Of a DNA stretch of 21,692 bases, positions 1-8,974 are shown piece by piece. The first letter of the stretch is position 1, and the number at the start of each line of letters is the position of its first letter. Origin of the DNA: Pleurotus djamor (taxonomy: Eukaryota; Basidiomycota; Agaricomycetes; Agaricales; Pleurotaceae). Below the pieces are notes generated by a model. It did no database searches. It worked only from the letters and a program-made list of their open reading frames with translations, and was not told the DNA's origin. The stretch lies in the NCBI GenBank assembly GCA_029747585.1, contig JAPEVF010000762.1, positions 1 to 21,692 of the forward strand. Direction: 5' to 3'. Position numbers and translations under genes: made by a program.

Positions 1-94
1 ATAAATACTTTTTGCGTTAATATGAAGTGGTATGATTTATACACATTTATTATAACTGCTCAATTTTTTTTGTTTTGTTTATCAACGCTTTCAG

Positions 95-130
95 AGCTTT
101 CCTAGCTTTCCTAGCTTTTCCAGCTTTTTG
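95..130. repeat. Short degenerate 9-bp tandem repeat (AGCTTTCCT-like)
   Basis: Four consecutive 9-base units begin AGCTTT: two identical AGCTTTCCT units, then AGCTTTTCC and AGCTTTTTG. The repeat lies in the AT-rich left edge outside any supported coding exon. It looks like a small decaying minisatellite, and no function is evident. Confidence 0.6.
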
Positions 131-1056
131 TGCTTTTGAAGCATTGGCGCTCGCTATGTAAGTATTACAGCATCTTTTTCTTGCTTTGTCATACCTCTTG
201 TACAAAGCATAACTTTAAGCGCTTTTTCTATTTTAGATATACAAGATACCTTTCTCCCACAGCTTCTTGATCTTATCTAGCTTCCATCTGCTCCTGGTAA
301 AAATGATGTTTTCCTGATGTTGGCGGACATCGATATATCCCAAACACAGCGTTGAATGCGCGCTTTAGCTGCTGGTGCTGCTGGTGCTGCTCGGGGACAA
401 AGAGATGCTTATGATGTGTTCTTGTTATCTTTGGGACGCTGGTGCTGGACTACAGACAGTCTTAGCGTTCTCGTTGGTTTCGAGGTTCACGCCGGTGGTT
501 CTTCGTGGAAAAGTGCCCTCAGAAGCAGGGTGGCTGTTCTTGGATGAACTTCAGACACCCGTTCTTTGATCAAATGGCCGCTATCCCATGACCATCCCGC
601 CTCCCCCAATGTCACCACTGCCCTAGTCACCATCTTCTACGCGACCTATTTGCGTTGTCCTAGTCGGCGCTTCATCCTTTTCTGTACTCGATATCATGGA
701 CTATCCCATTCTTTATGCTTGTCCCTTCTTCAGTTTTCACCATGCCTCGTTACGCGGACATGTTCAACGAATGTTCTTGGTATAAACACTGCTTTTTCAA
801 AGCGATACACCCGCCCATAACCGGAACCGTTCCACACTCTCATGAAGTCGTTGCCCTGTCTTTCACCTAGCGTCTGTTCCCTGCTAGCACGAACCTGAAC
901 GGAGATATCGGGATGTCCTCAGATTTGACCTTATGAACAGTCCTCAAATTGCCCCATTCAAGACGACCACTGATGAGGCGAGGCATTGATTGGGGACCCC
1001 AAATACACAGCCTCCCGGAGTTGCCACCAATCCGAACATGATGACGTCTCACCAAA

Positions 1057-1126
1057 GTAAGTACTGTGGCAATCATGTGTACACTGGACACTGACTGTTA
1101 AAAGCAATTTTGGGGCTCTCCTCTAG
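1057..1126 (+). other. Putative 5' leader intron of gene A1
   Basis: A 70-bp segment begins GTAAGT, has CACTGACTG about 35 bases before its end and finishes CTCCTCTAG, matching the other introns here. If spliced and non-coding, the mature leader would carry a 14-codon upstream ORF starting at 1038, whose TAA (1150-1152) shares one base with the start ATG of A1 (1152), giving TAATG. The alternative is that this intron joins an upstream coding exon in frame with A1, but no upstream ATG was found in that frame. Confidence 0.5.
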
Positions 1127-1151
1127 TGAGAACAGCAAACAACCTTTCATA

Positions 1152-2327
1152 ATGACTGATGGTATTCAAACTCTTTCGGAGCCTCCCTTCGATGCTCCTT
1201 CGACTCCAAACCCCCTTCCCGAGGCCGAGGTGAACGATCACGAATCCGGACCATCGACATCTGCCATATACGTGAACAATTTGTATCCACCGATCGGTAC
1301 ATCATGGTGGAGAAAGTACGTCTATACCCCGCTACTTAGATTTGCTCTTGATGTTCATATTCCAATTTTTCATAAAGGCAGGAGATTACGGTCATGAAGG
1401 ACCAACCCATCTTGTGGCACAAGGATCAAAGCCGCAAAATAGCGATCTTCAACTGGAGTGTCGACGCGTATATCTATACCGTCAATGCGAAACCCAACAG
1501 TACCTTCAAGAAGAACCACGGAGCTGTCTACGCGGTCCTGGTCCATCGAGGCTCATGTGAAATCTTACCCGCTCCCCGGTCGTTGGATTCGGCGCAGACC
1601 CAGAATGAAGGGGTTAATGGCGACGAGATCATGGAATCCACAGGAACTCCCTTCAAGTTCAAGGTGTTTTATCGTGTATCCCTACCCCGTAAATACGAGG
1701 GCGGTGAGGCGATCAAGCAGCTCCCTCCTTCAAATACCGCGACCAAGGATGGTAGCTCTTGGAAATGTAAGTTTTTGACTTCACCGCTTAGTCGACCATG
1801 CTAAACCACCCAATTTCCAGACCCGATCACACTCAGGCAAACCATGCAGATGTTCAGGTATAACGGCACCGAACCCTTTTCTTTCGAAGCGACATACGAA
1901 GACGCACTGAACCTGGACAAGTCGGAGCAAGAGGGCGAGTTCGAAAGCTCGGAGGTATCATGGAAAATCATTACCAATAATGACCGTGTATGTGGTCTTA
2001 TCGTCATCTTCTACCCATCCGCTGAGTCTTAGCAAAATACAGCCGACGAAAGTTCCGATCTCTTCACTTTCCATCTTCCGTTTCAAGTCTCCCGAGGCTG
2101 TGAACCTCCGTACGTTTGCGTGCCCGCTAGACGTTCCACTTACTGACCGTCTCCGCATTGCTACCTGTCATGTAGGTTTCTTTGCTATGATGCTTGAACG
2201 TTGGGATATGGTAAGCCTCCCTCAGTATCTTCTTTTCAGTCGTCTCATATGGTTGATCTAGAGCGGAGGGTCGCACGCAGAAAACAAGGAACTCGACTGC
2301 TCCTTCGTAGCTCCTGAAGCGTCATGA
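1152..2327 (+). CDS. Gene A1: unknown-family protein, paralog of A2 (six exons)
   Basis: Model: 1152-1315, 1378-1766, 1821-1987, 2043-2109, 2176-2210, 2262-2327, giving 295 residues. Introns are 51-66 bp with GTACGT, GTAAGT, GTATGT, GTACGT and GTAAGC donors and AAG or CAG/TAG acceptors. I do not recognise the family. The N-terminus (about 1-40) is Pro/Ser-rich and probably disordered. After it come blocks shared with A2: PPIGTSWWR (~47-54), VDAYIYTVNA (~83-92), an HRG-C block, then RQTMQMF (~190-196) leading into an SFEATYED-type segment. The pattern suggests a beta-rich soluble protein. No signal peptide or membrane helix is evident. The first four intron positions and phases (2,1,0,1) match A2. 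The fifth intron is unique to A1 and is supported because the last exon (KEL block) then aligns with A2 (KEI block). Relative to A2, exon 2 has an insertion. The C-terminus is the least certain part. Confidence 0.72.
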
Positions 2328-2497
2328 GCACACGTCCAGTAATACCGTTTCAGTACTCCTCGCCAATCCGTATACTCTATAGAGTACATCAGTGGCGAAA
2401 GTATTACTAACCAATGTTATTGACCGTGTTAGAAGCGGGCCGCGGTTACAAGATGACACCGACACGGAAGATGTCTAATGGGGCCCTGCGCCACACG
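2328..2497. other. Convergent intergenic spacer with palindrome
   Basis: This is the gap between the 3' ends of A1 (+) and F1 (-). It contains a perfect 14-bp palindrome, TACTCTATAGAGTA (2373-2386). Around it lie imperfect inverted arms, AGTACTCCTCGCCA against TGGCGAAAGTATTACT read in reverse complement. A hairpin here could serve 3'-end formation of both genes, or be the remnant of a small element. Neither is proven. Confidence 0.4.
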
Positions 2498-4151
2498 TTA
2501 TGGAGCACTCCTTCCGTCCCACTCAACTGTGACATGCTCTTGAAGAACCTCAACTGCTTCTTGTCCGATCTTGCATTCCTTGATGACGAGCCGGCGGATG
2601 GGCACGCCATGGGTGAACCGGTGGGTAAAGTAGTTGACCAAGTCGTGGTGGACACTTGGCGATGAAGTCAAGTCAGTCGAAATGATAGTGATGGCTTCAA
2701 GTTTGGGATTACAAACACACGAAGTAGCTTCGCTAGCGACCTCAGTATGTCCTTGAAGAATGAGCCGCAGAGCGGAGGCGTTGTGCGTACCCAAAGTCAG
2801 CTCCTTGAGTCGTTCGAACGATGGAAGGATGTTGGACCATGTTAGAGCTGTATCAACAAGGGTTCGAGGTGTGTCGTCAATAAAGAGTTCGAAGACCTGG
2901 GCAAGCGGAACGAAGACAGAGTACAGCTGTACGCACTCTCTGAGCGACGCGAAGTGGGATGGGAGGTTGAATTGCAGGAACGGTGAATTGTCACCGGAAA
3001 AATATAGCTTGAGACAACGCCAGGTATCGCAAGGGCTGAGATCTATGACCATCTTTTGGATCGTCCCATCCGCGCTCGAAGGCAAGAGTTGCGATACGAG
3101 AGATTGGAGACTGGGTATGTGTGTGGTACCGGGTTCCAGGTGACCTCGCATCGACGAAAATGTGGCCTTGACTCGGGTCAAACTCGGTATTGAAAGGCAA
3201 TCGAAAAGTTTGGCCGTACTGATGTGCTGACCGGTGACCGTCAGCATCCGCAGCTTGGGGAGGGAGATGGCAAGTGGGAGTTCTGAATGGCCGGAGTTTG
3301 GAAAGCTTTTACTGTAGTCAATGTCCCCAATCTCTATTTCTTCGAGGTTGGGTGTACCTTGAAGAAATTTCGCGATCCATTTAAGGGATAACCCGCTACC
3401 CGCTGCGTAGCAAGAGCAGCTGACTCGAAGGCTAGTCAACGAGGGAATATCCGGAGCAACGCAAGCGGTGAGAACATTGGTAAGTTCGATACGCCTGAGC
3501 GAGGTCAATTTTTCCCAAGGAAGGGCGGCGAATATTGTAACGATGCCGGTTTTAGCCACATTGGTGGATGACTCAATCTTGAGCGTCTGAGTCGAAGTAT
3601 TATCGAGGCGATTAAAGGTGCCTTTAACCAAGTAGCCTTGGGCTTCCGAAGTCCGGAAGCAGAGTTTGTCGATAGTAGCGTGGGTTTTGGATAAGCCTAT
3701 TGCCAATGCGTTGCAGAGGTCCTCCAGGTTGGGGGCGGAGCGAGTTTTGTTAAGCGAGTAGCAGACATTAATAGAAAGCCCTTTGGATCGAGTAAGCATA
3801 GTGTCGACGAAGGGTGCATCGAACAAGGACAGTGTGGCCCAAAATCGAGAAGTATTGAGGATAACGTTCCGCCAGCGGCGACATACTTGAAGGGCGTTCA
3901 ACCATGTTCCACGACGCCAGTCAAAGGCCGTTTGGGTCTTATAGTAGACAAAGATAAGCGAAAGAATTTCGCTGGGTAGATTGTGGAAGGCATTCAGCGA
4001 ATTGCGTTGCGCCCTCAGGGCGTAGATTGCTGCTTGGAGCTTGGTAATTTCAGCATCGATTATTGCTTGACCCGAAGTATCTGTGAAGAATACCTAGAGC
4101 ACATATGTAAATTTATATATTCGAGTTTGGAAAGAGTCTCAGACTGACCAT
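2498..4151 (-). CDS. F1: F-box-like / leucine-rich-repeat-type protein
   Basis: Model: start ATG 4151-4149, phase-0 intron 4148-4094 (GTCAGT...CTCTAG), then one long exon 4093-2498, 532 residues. Residues 1-39 are a heptad-like helix (Q10-x-x-x-D14-x-E16, AAI at 22-24, RN at 31-32). The F-box core starts at LP 40-41 (SEILSLIF, 42-49) and the typical CRRWR follows at 72-76. The remainder is Leu/Ile-rich with repeated L-x-x-L-x-L strands, as in LRR-type F-box proteins. Family role: the F-box binds Skp1 in an SCF ubiquitin ligase and the C-terminal part selects substrates; the substrate is unknown. Residues 1-49 align without gaps to F2 and F3, which supports the tiny first exon. The gene converges on A1 and diverges from A2. 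An in-frame TTG at 3901 would lose the F-box and is not the start. Confidence 0.88.
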
Positions 4152-4745
4152 TCTAGGATGAGGTTTGAGACGAAGCACGAATCTTGTTGGAATCAATCTT
4201 GTCCACGCGGTGGCCACAACGATCAGCATGTGACTTGTCGTAGCCCCTGTCTACTTTCGTTTTCCACTTCAAGTTTTTCCAAACACAAACACGGCACCCT
4301 GCAACCAATTGACCATTGACTTGAATTCTCATAGATCCTGAGGCGCGTCATGGGGACGGCCAACCATGCCTCCGCGATGGGGACAGACCCCACAAAGGTT
4401 CCGTAAGCTGTCAAAGTCTCTTCGATCTGGAAAGAACCCTTTCCACTAAAATCGCCAAACCCAAGCGTCGCTCATTGATAGGCATTACAGGACGGTTCAA
4501 GCACCTTTCCCATTAACACAGCTGTCCGGTGGTGTACCTATTCCGATAATGACACCGACTACTATGTAAGCCAGGTCGTGCGTATATCTACGAAGTAATT
4601 TCGTCTAATATCTTCGTTCCAACTCAGTCTTGACCTTGTTTCTCCAGTTCTTCATGACTTTTGAAGCTGATACCGCTACAAACGTGGCCCGCTTGGTCTA
4701 CGTAAACGACGAAAATACTCAGTCGCTTCCCGAAGACCGTAGACG
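4152..4745. other. Divergent intergenic region between F1 and A2
   Basis: This region likely holds the promoters of F1 (leftward) and A2 (rightward). A canonical intron is visible at 4566-4627 (GTAAGC donor, CTAAT branch-like sequence, ACTCAG acceptor), presumably in the A2 leader. It resembles the leader intron upstream of A1. An in-frame upstream start for A2 is possible at ATG 4654 if a 41-bp intron (4702-4742, GTAAAC...CGTAG) is removed. No clear TATA box was seen. Confidence 0.4.
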
Positions 4746-5673
4746 ATGTCTTGGTTCGGATCCTCTACATATGACAACAAACTCTCCCCTCCGATCGGGA
4801 CTTCGTGGTGGAGAAGGTATGCACCCCTTGCTCTCCTCCGCTGGCGTTTCACGCGCGCAGCTCACTCAAATACGTACCCATAGACAATCTTTCACGCTCT
4901 TGAACGACAAGCGGTTCAAAACCGACGCGAACATTACCTGGAAGGTCGATGCTTACATCTACACAGTCAACGCACAACCCAATGAAGACTTCGAATCAAA
5001 TGGCGGACTCGTCTACGTCATTCTAGCGCACCGAGGTTTCTGCTATCAAGAGGCGAAGGAGGTCAGCTTCTATGCCAAATGCCCGGCTAGCAAGATGGAG
5101 CTCATCAAGCATTTCCCCGACCAAGACGATCATATCTCGACAGGTTCACGCCGTAGTTGTAAGCGCACCTCACTAGATGTCATCGACATGTACTCAATCG
5201 TGACACCCTTTAGACCCCATTGCGTTCAGGCAGAGCATGCAAATGTTCAAGGATAATGGGAACCAAGGGTTCTCCTTTGATGCTAGCTACGAGGACACTT
5301 TACTCCTCGATAATTTCAAATATACCGCCTACGAAGACTTGGGTCCTGGTCGTCACTGTTGGGTCGTGAAAAATGAGGCATCGAGAGCGGTACGAAAGGG
5401 TTTCCTTGATCACCTACGTCATTCTTGACCGCTGACTCTCGACTACTTCAGGGTGCCCGTTACAAGATCTCCGCGCTCTCAGTATACGAGCTGTCTTCCA
5501 TTGGGGAAGTATCATTCAGTAAGTCCCATAGTGAGTTTGCATGAGAAACGGTTCTTATTGAATGATTCTTCGTTGGTTGACTTCGAACAGCATTTGAGTT
5601 CTGGATCAAAGGCTCAAGTGAAGGGATTGCGATGGAAAAAGAAATCAAAATCAATGCGATGTTTTCAACATAA
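4746..5673 (+). CDS. Gene A2: unknown-family protein, paralog of A1 (five exons)
   Basis: Model: 4746-4816, 4884-5158, 5214-5389, 5452-5518, 5591-5673, giving 223 residues. Introns are 55-72 bp with GTATGC, GTAAGC, GTACGA and GTAAGT donors. Conserved blocks with A1: PPIGTSWWR (15-23), VDAYIYTVNA (45-54), HRG-C, YPIAFRQSMQMF starting at ~116, SFDASYED and an ISALSVYE strand in exon 4. Exon 4 is 67 bp in both genes, and intron phases 2,1,0,1 are the same. Function is unknown, and no catalytic motif, signal peptide or membrane helix is seen. ATG 4746 is chosen because it is the first Met in frame with PPIGTSWWR and an in-frame TAG lies just upstream. A longer N-terminus from ATG 4654 needs an extra 41-bp intron. 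Without the last intron the frame would end at 5544, but the spliced tail aligns with A1. A2 lacks the A1 Pro-rich N-terminus. Confidence 0.72.
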
Positions 5674-6005
5674 ATGTATAAGTAGGGCCGGTTGACAGAA
5701 TTCACGATGTTACTCAATGTATACGTGTTTGTCCTAAATAAACCCGAAGACGACATACAAGCATGGACATCGAGAACGTGTATGAGGGGTAGTACTGTGC
5801 GCGGGCAGAATGGAATTATGAAAGAGGATGTAACGGAGGCATTATATAAGTAGGGACTTGGGGTGACGGTGTGGATGAAAAATGAACATGCTCAGGTGAA
5901 TAGGACATAGGGAATAAGGGGAGTAGACGGGCAAGGGAGAGAGCTCGCCAGGGTAGGAGTAGAGCCATTAGCGTGGCATAGGGCAGCAAAGGGCCCCAAA
6001 CTACC
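5674..6005. other. Intergenic region after A2
   Basis: No supported gene. An AATAAA at 5737-5742 lies 64 bases after the A2 stop and could be its polyadenylation signal, although fungal signals are loose. A TTATATAAG sequence near 5843 is TATA-like on either strand. No attached coding frame could be confirmed. Confidence 0.4.
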
Positions 6006-6221
6006 TCAAGCAGCTGTAAGTGTGCTGGTAGATGGCGAAGCGGGTATTACTGGGGTAAAAGAGGTGTCGCTGTCGCTGGCCGCACCAATAGCGAGTGGAA
6101 GTGATTGGTTGTACAAAAGGCCAGTTGGTTGCGCGTCGACGTGGGGGACAGTGACGATGACCAAATCAACCATATGGCTAATGCCAATGACCCTTTGAAC
6201 TTCTTTTTCCTCTCCTTGCAT
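6006..6221 (-). CDS. Possible 3' exon of a minus-strand gene (unknown)
   Basis: An open frame on the minus strand ends with TGA at 6006. Its last ~40 codons are rich in pyrimidine-ending codons, like the confirmed genes here. The C-terminus is Ser/Thr/Pro-rich (IPASPSTSTLTAA) and looks like a disordered tail. A plausible partner exon is the frame ending with the block TQSEIEGRRRFTR near 6340-6370, followed by GT, but the acceptor could not be fixed. The product is unrecognised. It may be part of a decayed gene covering 6.0-7.1 kb. Confidence 0.3.
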   Translation of the reverse strand: MQGEEKEVQRVIGISHMVDLVIVTVPHVDAQPTGLLYNQSLPLAIGAASDSDTSFTPVIPASPSTSTLTAA

Positions 6222-6274
6222 CCATCAACAACGTCCACCCTCCAACCTCCAAGCCAAGGGAGGTCAAGCCAGTC

Positions 6275-7100
6275 TCAGACAATCTTCAGCTTCATGAATG
6301 TCTGCCACCGTCTTTGTCCCCAAATCCGCCAACCAGCTACATCACATCGGGGTACCTGGTAAATCGCCTTCGTCCCTCTATCTCGCTCTGAGTGTTCTCG
6401 CCTCCCTGCCTGGGACGAGAAGTATACTGATCCCGGAGGGACGCCGGCGAAGCCATTGCTACAGCCAAGCCAGCAGTCCCATGAGCAGGCTCGACCGACC
6501 CCGATGATGAGGCGTTGAGCGTTTGGGATGGCGGTGGGAACAAAGAAAGAGTCTTGCTGGCTCTCTGAAGATGAGCATGGGGCTCCCGCACTGATCCGTG
6601 TAGAATGAGCAACAAAGACGTCGTTGCGGTGCATTCCGGCTCCGTGGCCTATGACGACAGACGTTGACCATGATGAAAAAGATGAACATAAGCAGGATGG
6701 ATGGAGGCTGGGCTCATCCTCTCGAAAGGTATCTTGGCTTGACAACGCGAGAGTAGGGCTTTGTGATCGGTTCTCCAAATTTTGCGGATCGTCGAAGATG
6801 CATCGACACAACGAAAGTATGCGCATGGGGAATTGGCAGGTCAGATTGTTGTATGTCCCGCGCACCATGTCCTGGCTCGTCAGGGAAGATAATAGAGCGG
6901 CACCTGCGCCTAGCGTTGACAAGTCCGAATGATGACACGAAGGAAAAAGCTCGTCGTCGCCGCACCATAGCGAGTCCAATCAACCTAAGGGTTGCAAACA
7001 CCGAGCTCTCGTTCTCCAGCGCCGATATAGCTGTCGACGTGCCCTCATGCCCTTCTTTCATGAAGGACTAGGAACGCGTGTGTACCATCACCATTCCTTG
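6275..7100 (-). pseudogene. Degenerate coding-like segment with several overlapping open frames
   Basis: Three minus-strand frames are open over long stretches here: 6275-6979 (234 codons from a non-ATG start), 6714-7061 (115 codons from an ATG) and 6337-6615 (92 codons). Two plus-strand frames of 102 codons overlap them. The 6714-7061 frame ends in a basic, pyrimidine-ending-codon-rich block (KPYSRVVKPRYLSRG). The 6337-6615 frame gives a Ser/Pro-rich, charged tail. No frame shows a known domain, and no splice pattern joins them cleanly. I read this as remnants of one or more minus-strand genes. A real multi-exon gene, or an ordinary low-stop region, remains possible. Confidence 0.3.
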
Positions 7101-7317
7101 GCGTCACCACCATACTCTCCAAGCCTCACCCTCCACAGCGATATCCAGCGTTGCGTTTGGCCAGCCCCATCAACAGGTGCGCTGTAGATGCCAAAATCCA
7201 GCAGCAGCGCAATTCGACGATCGTCCATAGCCTTCTGTCATGTTTTTTTTCCTTCAGGCTATGACCAAGCCTCCTCTCGGAAGCAGGAATCTACCTGGGT
7301 TGTTCCCGAGGTAGTCG

Positions 7318-7819
7318 TCAGACAAGGGGTCCGTCTTTCCTGGAGCGATCATGGATAATGATTTGTACGCATGTCCCGGAACTCTCTCCCACGAGTGTTA
7401 ACGACACGTTCATATCATTCTGCCCCATATAGTCCTCCACCAAGCGTCCGTTTGGGGTGCTTGATTGGAATGAAGAGGGACAGGGCGAAGAGCATTGATG
7501 GATATACAGAACATCCCTGGGGTCTAGAGCGAAGTATACGCCCAAAATGGGAGAAGTGGAGGTTGCGGGAAAGGCTACGCATGAGGGGGTCGAAGAATAG
7601 CCGGGATAGGGTGTACGGCAAGCGAAACGCTTCGATGACAGACGCAAGTGCGAAAGGGAGCGAAAGCCTATGGAGGCTATGCACACTCTACCCAACTCTG
7701 TCTTGGCCAGCGACGGCGTATGCTCTGTTCTTCGATCAGCGCCCATAAGCGCCCCCAATCGATAGACGGTTTGGGAAGGTCCAGGTGTCGATATTGCGAC
7801 GGTGCGCTACGAAGAGGGA
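7318..7819 (-). pseudogene. Coding-like remnant downstream of gene M
   Basis: The minus-strand segment begins right after a canonical 60-bp intron (7880-7821; GTGAGT, GCTAAT branch, CATAG) and reads openly to a TAG at 7677 (block PSIDWGRLWALIEEQSIRRR). Coding character then continues in another frame (block LSRLFFDPLMRSLSRNLHF, ending near 7417) and in a third one down to 7318 (block LVEDYMGQNDMNVSLTL). The frame changes have no splice sites between them. This fits a gene tail broken by frameshifts, possibly the original 3' part of M. The product is unrecognised. Confidence 0.35.
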
Positions 7820-7894
7820 CTATGAGCAGTAGCATCAAAATTAGCGTTTGGGCTATAGATATGTAGAGGGGGTAACTCACCTAGTCTCGTAGAC

Positions 7895-8729
7895 TCAACT
7901 CAACACCCAAGGGTAGAGGCATCGAGAAGCTGAAATCAAAGAAACAACAAGTTAGCGACACTGTTGAAGCGACACTTATGGTTGCTTACTGGATAGCATG
8001 AGGCTCGTATACGAGTCCGGATCGTAAAGAGATATCCTCCGTTCCGTGCCCACGCGAAAGCGTTGGCCAACGTTTCGCAGCCAGGTCTTGAGCTTGCGCG
8101 AAGGTATCTGAGCCTCGTCATGCACCGAAGAGGAGGGGAGTCGACTTGAGTAGTAATCCCGACACATAGCCATAGGTGGCGAGATTCCACGGCAAAGGAA
8201 CTTAAAGATCTATGTGGGTCTAAGAAATCTTAGAGGCAAACGGAAATTCTAAACGGGCGTACCAGGAAAAACTCTTGGGAAAGACGTCTGGTCTGGATGT
8301 CCGGAGAAGTTAAGCATATCTGTTAGAGAAGGCGTCAAAATGTAGTATAAAACAGACCCGGAGGGAGACATACCACTGCATCCCATAAGTCCTGCTCGAA
8401 TTCGAGCTCCAGTAGCCATCGGCTGACGACTGTCCGTCACAAGATAGGCTACTACAAAGAAAAACCGCTATGAGAATCAACCGTTTCGTCCATATGGCAT
8501 ATATCAGACGCTTACCTTCTCATTCAGCGACCAGCCCTTCATGATCCCATACGTACGAATCCAAGACAGAGAGCCACTCGGTTCTATTCCTTTCAAGTTC
8601 CTTTTGCCCGATTATTGTTGGGCTGTTTCGTGATACGTAACGCTGAGCAGAGTTCCGTGGTCGGTAGAACGTGCTTGGAAGCGAATTTGAAGAGCTTTCC
8701 CGAGCGTCTTGCTCGAATGCGTGAGCCAT
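7895..8729 (-). pseudogene. Gene M: spliced unknown protein with an apparent in-frame stop
   Basis: Model: 8729-8516, 8429-8374, 8319-8263, 8209-7990, 7929-7895. The last three introns are 53-60 bp with GTATGT, GTACGC and GTAAGC donors, and the final one has a GCTAAC branch and TTTCAG acceptor. Frame and phase hold through all exons except a TGA at 8522-8520 near the end of exon 1, between blocks DHEGLVAE and EVVSRWLLELEF. The product (about 190 residues) is helical, with a Lys/Arg-rich centre (SRKLKTWLRNVGQRFR) and no recognised domain. Alternatively, a 134-bp intron 8556-8423 (GTACGT donor, phase 2) would remove the TGA and leave an intact gene. The 3' end is also unsettled, because the TGA at 7895 is followed by another canonical intron. 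M diverges from F2 with 245 bp between the two starts. Confidence 0.5.
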
Positions 8730-8974
8730 AGCGTTGGTGGAGAATGGTCAGGCCTCGAGTTGGTCAGGAAGCTTTTTCTGTTTCGCCGACGAAAAAGGAA
8801 AGGCCGATGAACCCGAATTACGCGTCTTCATAAGCAGCCCCTGTTGAGCCACGGACTGGGGGACTGATGGCAGTGACTAGTGACGACGTTTACAGACCCT
8901 CATTTTCGTTTCGTCCATTGTTTTATTCCTTTTGTACACGCGTTCAAACGTTCATACCTTCCCGTGTCTCCTCA
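8730..8974. promoter_or_regulatory. Divergent promoter region between M and F2
   Basis: This 245-bp spacer separates the start of M (-) from that of F2 (+). The F2 side is strongly pyrimidine-rich (8900-8974), as is usual for fungal 5' leaders. No distinct TATA or operator could be named. Confidence 0.4.

Larger units (their letters stand above)
1..1151. other. Left intergenic region and 5' leader of gene A1
   Basis: The first ~300 bases are markedly AT-rich compared with the rest of the window, with long T runs and a decaying 9-bp tandem repeat at 95-130. From about 350 to 1050 there are only short open frames with no recognisable protein. A canonical intron is visible at 1057-1126: GTAAGT donor, CTGAC branch-like sequence near 1090 and CTCTAG acceptor. 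It probably belongs to the 5' leader, or an upstream coding exon, of the gene starting at 1152. No RNA gene or mobile-element end was recognised. Confidence 0.5.

Noticed and set aside
5460..5756. 98-codon minus-strand ORF
   Set aside because: It overlaps the spliced 3' exons of A2, which are supported by alignment with A1, and shows no codon bias or domain.
5841..5852. TATA-like TTATATAAG as a promoter
   Set aside because: No supported gene starts downstream on either strand within a sensible distance, so it is mentioned only in the intergenic note.
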